Made by a program: the position numbers and the translations under genes
Notes under the pieces: generated by a model
The model's input: only the letters and a program-made list of their open reading frames with translations
Database searches by the model: none
What the model was told of the DNA's origin: nothing
NCBI RefSeq assembly: GCF_001984055.1
Contig: NZ_LYVO01000006.1
Coordinates: forward strand, 79,376 to 143,375
Length of the DNA stretch: 64,000 bases
Reading direction: 5' to 3'
DNA from: Variovorax sp. KK3
GTDB taxonomy: Bacteria; Pseudomonadota; Gammaproteobacteria; Burkholderiales; Burkholderiaceae_C
Shown: positions 60,901 through 64,000 of the stretch, piece by piece
Layout of the letters: each line of letters begins with the position of its first letter
Numbering within the stretch: position 1 is the stretch's first letter

Positions 60901-61230
60901 ACCGCGGGCGGCTTCGACGCGCCGGTGTTCACCGTCGCGTGGCCGACCGGAGAGTTCGGCGCGATGGGGCTGGAAGGCGCCGTGCGGCTGGGATTTCGCA
61001 AGGAACTCGACGCCGTGGCCGAGGGCGCGGAGCGCGACGCGTTGTTTCGCAAGCTCGTGGCGCAGCAGTACGCGAACGGCGAGGCCATCAACATGGCGCA
61101 GACGCTGGAGATCGACGCGGTGATCGATCCGGCCGACACGCGGGCCTGGCTGGTTCGCGGGCTGGCATCGGCATCGGCCTCAGGCTCGACCATGCAGCGC
61201 CCCCCCGCGCCCTTCATCGACACCTGGTAG
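57904..61230 (+). CDS. Single-chain biotin-dependent acyl-CoA carboxylase
   Basis: 1108-residue multifunctional enzyme. Residues 5-450 are biotin carboxylase (FRKILIANRGEIAVRLVRAL, KAIGGGGGRGMRAVLKAADL, FVFIEANARLQVEHTVTEAV). Residues about 495-570 are the biotinyl domain with Lys532 in EAMKMEH. Residues 600-1108 are a fused carboxyltransferase (NHQKTDRMLGLAHQLGLPVV, GRCFAGNAALLGCADVIIAT, YFAVVLRKGYGLGAQAMTAG). This is the order of single-chain long-chain acyl-CoA carboxylases known from some alphaproteobacteria and actinobacteria; the substrate is likely a longer acyl-CoA. The start could be GTG 57901, ATG 57904 or ATG 57913 (MFRKILIANRGEIA). Confidence 0.92.
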   Translation: MAGMFRKILIANRGEIAVRLVRALRDLGIGSVAVHARDDAAALHVQLADTAVALNATGPAAYLDGAALIAAAREQGCDAVHPGYGFLSERADFAQACADAGLRFIGPTPDQLALFGDKARARALAQQCDVPVMPGSEGAVTLAEAQAFFAAQEAGGAGVMLKAIGGGGGRGMRAVLKAADLPEAHARCTSEARAAFGVEGVYVERLMRHARHVEIQVIGDGHAVASLGERECTLQRRFQKLVEIAPSPSLPAPLRERLTQAALRMAKAVGYRGLGTFEFLVDEDSPRLPFVFIEANARLQVEHTVTEAVTGLDLVQLQIGVAAGQALAELGIEADRSVPQRGFAVQWRINAETLDTQGQARPAGGMLSRFDLPSGPGVRVDTHGHTGLAPSPHYDTLLAKLIVHAASPRFDDVVRRSQRALQECRIEGIATNLGLLRAIGERPEFATQNLHTRFVETHLADLLAAVSRIDAAQSKDGHPQAIDAKAAQAEADDERGGLVVKAPMPARLVQFEVAVGDELPAGAQLGVLEAMKMEHLLHAPVAGRVVALLVAPGDYLVEGQSLLRLEPVDAQFVRAEVRVEQNLDAIRPDLQKVIDRHAVTLDASRPAAVAKRHAQGGRTARANIADLCDLAADPGSFIEYGALAIAAQTRRRTLDDLVANTPADGMVTGIGSVNASLFGPQASRCVVMAYDYTVLAGTQGMRNHQKTDRMLGLAHQLGLPVVLFAEGGGGRPGDTDMPIVAGLDNHTFSGFAALSGKVPVVGIVHGRCFAGNAALLGCADVIIATEASNIGMSGPAMIEGGGLGRFAPEQIGPSSVQSRNGVIDILVKDEAEAVAAAKQYLAYFQGATQEWQCADPRALRHAVPENRLRVYDMRAAMRGVADTGSLLELRAGFGAGVVTALARIEGRPVGLLANNPHHLGGAIDVEAADKAARFMQLCNAHGLPLVALCDTPGFMVGPEIEAQAQVRHVCRMFMVASHLRVPYFAVVLRKGYGLGAQAMTAGGFDAPVFTVAWPTGEFGAMGLEGAVRLGFRKELDAVAEGAERDALFRKLVAQQYANGEAINMAQTLEIDAVIDPADTRAWLVRGLASASASGSTMQRPPAPFIDTW

Positions 61231-61293
61231 CGCGCCGAAGCCCCTGCGCGCCGCCGACGTGGATGGCCTTCCGTACACTGGGCCGCTTTGCGC

Positions 61294-62631
61294 ATGGACC
61301 CGATTTCACGACGACGCTTCGCCCAGAGCGGGCTCGCGCACTGCGCGGGCCTGGGCTTGCTCGCAGGCCTGCCGCCGTGGGCCGCCGCACAGTCCGCGCC
61401 GGCATCGGCAACGCAGTGGGCTGCGAGCTGGGCCGGTGCGCCGCTGGACTACCTGCCCTTGCCGATCTTTCCGGGGCTGCCCGCGCCACCGGCCGAGCGC
61501 CTGAGTTTCGGCGGCCAAAGCCTGCGGCAGCGCATGGTGTCCACGCTGGGCGGGTCGCTCGTGCGGGTTCGCTTTTCCAATCTCTTCGGCCGGCAGCCGC
61601 TGCACGTCGTCGAGGCCAGCGTGGCGCTGAGCACCGGCGCGGAGGCGGTCTCGCCTGCGAGCCTGCAGCGTTTGCGCTTCGGCGGGCGCGCCGTGCTGAC
61701 CATTGCGCCTGGCCAGGAAGCCTGGAGCGACGGCACGAAGCTGGACGTCGCAGCGGGGCAGGCGGTGGCGGTGAGCTACCAGGTGCAGGCAGGCACGCCG
61801 TTCGCCACTCGCCATCTGCTGGCCACCACCTCGACCGTGCCGGGCGCGGCCGTGATGCGCGCGGATTGGCGCGGCGCCATGCCCTCGCAGGTCAACCACG
61901 TGGTCACGGGCCTCGACGTCGCCGCCCGCGCTGCGCCGCGCGTCATCGTGGCCTTCGGCGATTCGATCACGCAGGGTGCGGCCGGCGTTTCGCAGGAGAG
62001 CTATCCCGACCGGCTGGCCGCGCGCCTGCGCGACATGCCCAAGAGCAATGGCAATGGCAACGGCGACGCCAACGCCAACGCCAACGGCAACGTCGGCCAT
62101 GGCGGCTTCGCGGTGATCAACGCCGGCATCGGCGGCAACCGGCTCCTGCTCGACGGCACCGGCCCGCGCGCGCTCGACCGCTTCAAGCGCGATGCGCTCG
62201 GGCAGAGCGGCGTGACGCACGTGCTGGTGCTGATCGGCATCAACGACATCGGCGTCAGCCTGCCGGTGCCGATCCAGGCCTTGTCGCCCACTTTCAGGCC
62301 AGCCACTGTCGAGCAATTGACGGCGGGCTTGCAGCAGTTGATCGACCAGGCGCGGCAGCGGGGCGTGAAGCTGCTGCTCGGCACCATCACGCCTTTCAAG
62401 GGCGCGGCCTACTGGAGCGAAGAGAAGGAAGTGCGGCGACAAGCCTTGAACCGCTGGATTCGCGGCCGGCAGGAAGTGGATGGCGTGATCGATTTCGACG
62501 AGGCGCTGCGCGACCCTGCCGATCCGTCCGCCATGCGCGCGGCCTGCGACAGCGGCGACCACCTGCACCCGGGCCCGGCGGGCTATGCGGCGATGGCCGA
62601 TGCCATCGACTTGCGCGAACTCCGGGAGTGA
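61294..62631 (+). CDS. Exported SGNH/GDSL hydrolase
   Basis: 445-residue secreted esterase with a Tat-type signal (SRRRFAQSGLAHCAGLGLLA). SGNH blocks are present: IVAFGDSITQGAAGVSQESY (Ser), VINAGIGGNRLLLDG (Gly), VLIGINDIGVSLPVP (Asn) and DHLHPGPAGYAAMADAI (Asp/His). It belongs to the GDSL-like subgroup with an N-terminal beta-domain (SLRQRMVSTLGGSLVRVRFS). Between blocks I and II there is an Asn/Gly/Ala-rich insert (about residues 250-268). ATG 61294 sits right at the Tat motif. The substrate is unknown; an acylated sugar or polysaccharide ester is plausible. Confidence 0.88.
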   Translation: MDPISRRRFAQSGLAHCAGLGLLAGLPPWAAAQSAPASATQWAASWAGAPLDYLPLPIFPGLPAPPAERLSFGGQSLRQRMVSTLGGSLVRVRFSNLFGRQPLHVVEASVALSTGAEAVSPASLQRLRFGGRAVLTIAPGQEAWSDGTKLDVAAGQAVAVSYQVQAGTPFATRHLLATTSTVPGAAVMRADWRGAMPSQVNHVVTGLDVAARAAPRVIVAFGDSITQGAAGVSQESYPDRLAARLRDMPKSNGNGNGDANANANGNVGHGGFAVINAGIGGNRLLLDGTGPRALDRFKRDALGQSGVTHVLVLIGINDIGVSLPVPIQALSPTFRPATVEQLTAGLQQLIDQARQRGVKLLLGTITPFKGAAYWSEEKEVRRQALNRWIRGRQEVDGVIDFDEALRDPADPSAMRAACDSGDHLHPGPAGYAAMADAIDLRELRE

Positions 62632-62796
62632 TGTCGTTCCAGAGCAACTTGGGTGCGGCAAAAGGTACTCAAAGCGCCCCGGGGCTGCAACAAGAGGCGA
62701 CAGAGCTTTACAAAACACTTCAGACGCGGCTTACACGGGCTTCACATGGGGCGCAGAGGATGAAGGCTCCTCCAACAACTCATGAGGTGAACACCC

Positions 62797-63174
62797 ATGA
62801 AAAAACTCGCGATCTCTTTGGCTGTGGCTGCAGCTTCCGTGCTGACAGTGGGAGCCGCAGTCACCGTGCCCACCACGGCACAGGCGCAACCGGCCGTCAT
62901 CATCCAGACGCCGCCACCCCCGCCGCGCGTCGAGCGCGTGCCGCCGCCCCGTCGTGGCTACGTGTGGGCGCCGGGCCACTACGAGTGGCGTGGCGGGCGT
63001 CACGTGTGGGTCAACGGCAACTGGATGCGGGCCCGTCAGGGTTACGCATACCGCGCACCGGAATGGCGTGAACGCAACGGCCGCTGGGAATACGACCGCG
63101 GCCGCTGGGACCGGGACGGCGACGGCGTACCGAATCGCAACGATCGGCGCCCCAACAATCCCAACCGCAGCTAA
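62797..63174 (+). CDS. Exported YXWGXW-repeat protein
   Basis: 125-residue secreted protein. It has a Sec signal (LAISLAVAAASVLTVGAAVT), then a Pro-rich linker and tandem Tyr/Trp repeats (RRGYVWAPGHYEWRGGRHVW, VNGNWMRARQGYAYRAPEWR), matching the WXXGXW/YXWGXW repeat family. The last 25 residues are Asp/Arg/Asn-rich. The function is unknown. ATG 62797 is chosen as the signal-peptide start. Confidence 0.88.
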   Translation: MKKLAISLAVAAASVLTVGAAVTVPTTAQAQPAVIIQTPPPPPRVERVPPPRRGYVWAPGHYEWRGGRHVWVNGNWMRARQGYAYRAPEWRERNGRWEYDRGRWDRDGDGVPNRNDRRPNNPNRS

Positions 63175-63183
63175 GTGCTGATC

Positions 63184-63207
63184 CAACACCCGCTTCGGCG
63201 GGTGTTG
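63184..63207. terminator. Strong hairpin with UUCG loop between convergent genes
   Basis: CAACACCCGC at 63184-63193 pairs with GCGGGTGTTG at 63198-63207 around the very stable TTCG tetraloop. Only short T-runs follow. It lies between the repeat-protein gene and the convergent lrgB gene and probably ends both transcripts. Confidence 0.75.
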
Positions 63208-63220
63208 CGCTTTCCGGCCT

Positions 63221-63946
63221 TCAGAAAAGCCGGAACACCAACGGCATCAGCAGCGCCGCCAGCACGACCTGCAGGCCCAGCGCGAGCCCGGCATAGGCGC
63301 CCGCATCGGCGTTGACGTGCAATGCGCGCGCTGCGCCGATCCCGTGGGCGATGGTGCCGAGCGCGAAGCCGCGCGCCGCGAAGCCACCCGCGTCGGTGCC
63401 GATGCGCAAGGCGTCGAAGAGGTACTTGCCCGTCAGCGCGCCGATCATGCCGGTGAGCACGGCGAACACGGCGGACAGCGCGGGAATGCCGCCGATCTTT
63501 TCCGAGATGCCCATGGCGACGGGTGCGGTCACCGACTTGGGCGCGAGCGACACCACCACGTCGTGCGGCAAGCCGACCGCCCAACCCAACGCGACGGCCG
63601 AAGCCGCGGCTGCGACGCCGCCCAGCAGGGCAGCGAGCAGCACGCGGCCGAAGCGGGCCTTCAGCTCCGCGCGGCGCTGCCAGAGCGGCCAGGCCAGTGC
63701 GACCACGGCCGGACCCAGCAGGAAGTGGATGAACTGCGCGCCCGCGAAGTAGGTCGGGTAGTCCACGCCGGTTGCGACCAGCCCGCAGGCCAGCACCACC
63801 ACCGACCACAGGACGGGGTTGGCCCAGGGAGCACTGTCGAGCCGCGTGTAGGCCGCATTGGCCAGCAGGTACACCACCAGCGTGGCCGTGAGGCCGAAGA
63901 GCGGCGTGGCGGAGAGATAGATCCAGAGCGCGACGAAACGCGGCAC
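63221..63946 (-). CDS. lrgB: LrgB-family membrane protein
   Basis: 241-residue protein with about 7 transmembrane helices. Motifs include FIHFLLGPAVVALAWPLW and VSLAPKSVTAPVAMGISEKI with the central KSVT.PVA signature, and ALGTIAHGIGAARALHV. LrgB/CidB act with LrgA/CidA in holin-like control of lysis or in export of pyruvate or glycolate-type acids. The GTG start at 63946 lies 4 bases after the preceding gene of the pair. Confidence 0.92.
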   Translation of the reverse strand: MPRFVALWIYLSATPLFGLTATLVVYLLANAAYTRLDSAPWANPVLWSVVVLACGLVATGVDYPTYFAGAQFIHFLLGPAVVALAWPLWQRRAELKARFGRVLLAALLGGVAAAASAVALGWAVGLPHDVVVSLAPKSVTAPVAMGISEKIGGIPALSAVFAVLTGMIGALTGKYLFDALRIGTDAGGFAARGFALGTIAHGIGAARALHVNADAGAYAGLALGLQVVLAALLMPLVFRLF

Positions 63947-63950
63947 GGCC

Positions 63951-64000
63951 TCAGTCCCTCGCCTCGGCCTTGTCGCGGCGGGCAGGCCAGTGGAGCACCG
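63951..64000 (-). CDS. LrgA/CidA-family protein, 3' end only
   Basis: Only the C-terminal 15 codons are in the window, reading VLHWPARRDKAEARD before TGA (complement of 63951-63953). The call rests on position: LrgA/CidA genes directly precede lrgB with a 4-base gap. The basic C-terminal tail is compatible with the family. Confidence 0.55.
   Translation of the reverse strand, partial: VLHWPARRDKAEARD

Noticed and set aside
58596..63071. A plus-strand open frame of about 1490 codons through the carboxylase and SGNH genes
   Set aside because: Arg/Ala/Gly-rich shadow in another frame of two well-recognised genes.
1..64000. CRISPR arrays, insertion sequences, rRNA genes and prophage genes
   Set aside because: Looked for; no spaced direct repeats, transposase or integrase motifs, rRNA or phage structural genes were found.

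Overview
The window is about 64 kb of GC-rich bacterial chromosome with dense, short-spaced operons. Gene content points to a betaproteobacterium of the Comamonadaceae, most likely Variovorax or a close relative: Bug-type (TctC-like) solute receptors, twitching-motility ATPases PilT/PilU, the rsmI / yraN / diaA / dolP block, PHA phasins beside a wax ester synthase, and many LysR and TetR regulators. This assignment is inferred from gene families; I could not run a database search.

Layout. 1-2.6 kb: end of an NTF2-like protein, a YheT-type hydrolase, a conserved unknown and a membrane-anchored cytochrome c. 2.6-9.4 kb: a tripartite RND efflux operon (outer-membrane factor, pump, adaptor) with a divergent TetR/AcrR repressor and a palindromic operator between them. 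9.4-9.5 kb: tRNA-Arg(CCG) and a terminator. 9.5-16 kb: a LysR-controlled acyl-CoA catabolic operon (two acyl-CoA dehydrogenases, the second frameshifted, a Bug receptor, a CoA-transferase and an enoyl-CoA hydratase). 16-18.2 kb: a GAF protein, a lone receiver and an unrecognised protein. 18.4-30.3 kb: a pentose/aldose cluster matching the non-phosphorylative L-arabinose route to 2-oxoglutarate, with a YtfQRT-YjfF type ABC transporter, a lactonase, a mutarotase and a GbpR-like LysR regulator. Its aldehyde dehydrogenase has Ser where the catalytic Cys is expected. 30.4-34 kb: glutathione transferase and the rsmI / yraN / diaA / dolP housekeeping block.

34.9-36.7 kb is the most unusual part: an AT-richer three-gene cassette encoding a small secreted-type peptide ending in Asn, an MccB-like (microcin C family) adenylyltransferase and a HIT-family protein. 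I read it as a candidate noncanonical microcin C-like peptide-nucleotide system, with a terminator hairpin between the peptide gene and the mccB-like gene. It is followed at 37-41.6 kb by further accessory genes: a FolM-like reductase, a Moco-fold periplasmic protein translationally overlapped by a hybrid histidine kinase, a BetR-receiver regulator and a RadC-like protein.

41.6-48.6 kb returns to core genes (pilU, pilT, a YggS-type PLP protein, glutamate dehydrogenase, a DUF2242 lipoprotein, a VOC protein, arginase). 48.7-53.8 kb is a storage-lipid/PHA neighbourhood (wax ester synthase/DGAT, two granule-type proteins, TetR, alpha/beta hydrolase, RidA). 53.8-61.2 kb holds a self-sufficient CYP102-type P450-reductase fusion with a TetR regulator and a single-chain biotin-dependent acyl-CoA carboxylase. 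The window ends with an SGNH hydrolase, a YXWGXW-repeat protein and an lrgAB-type pair.
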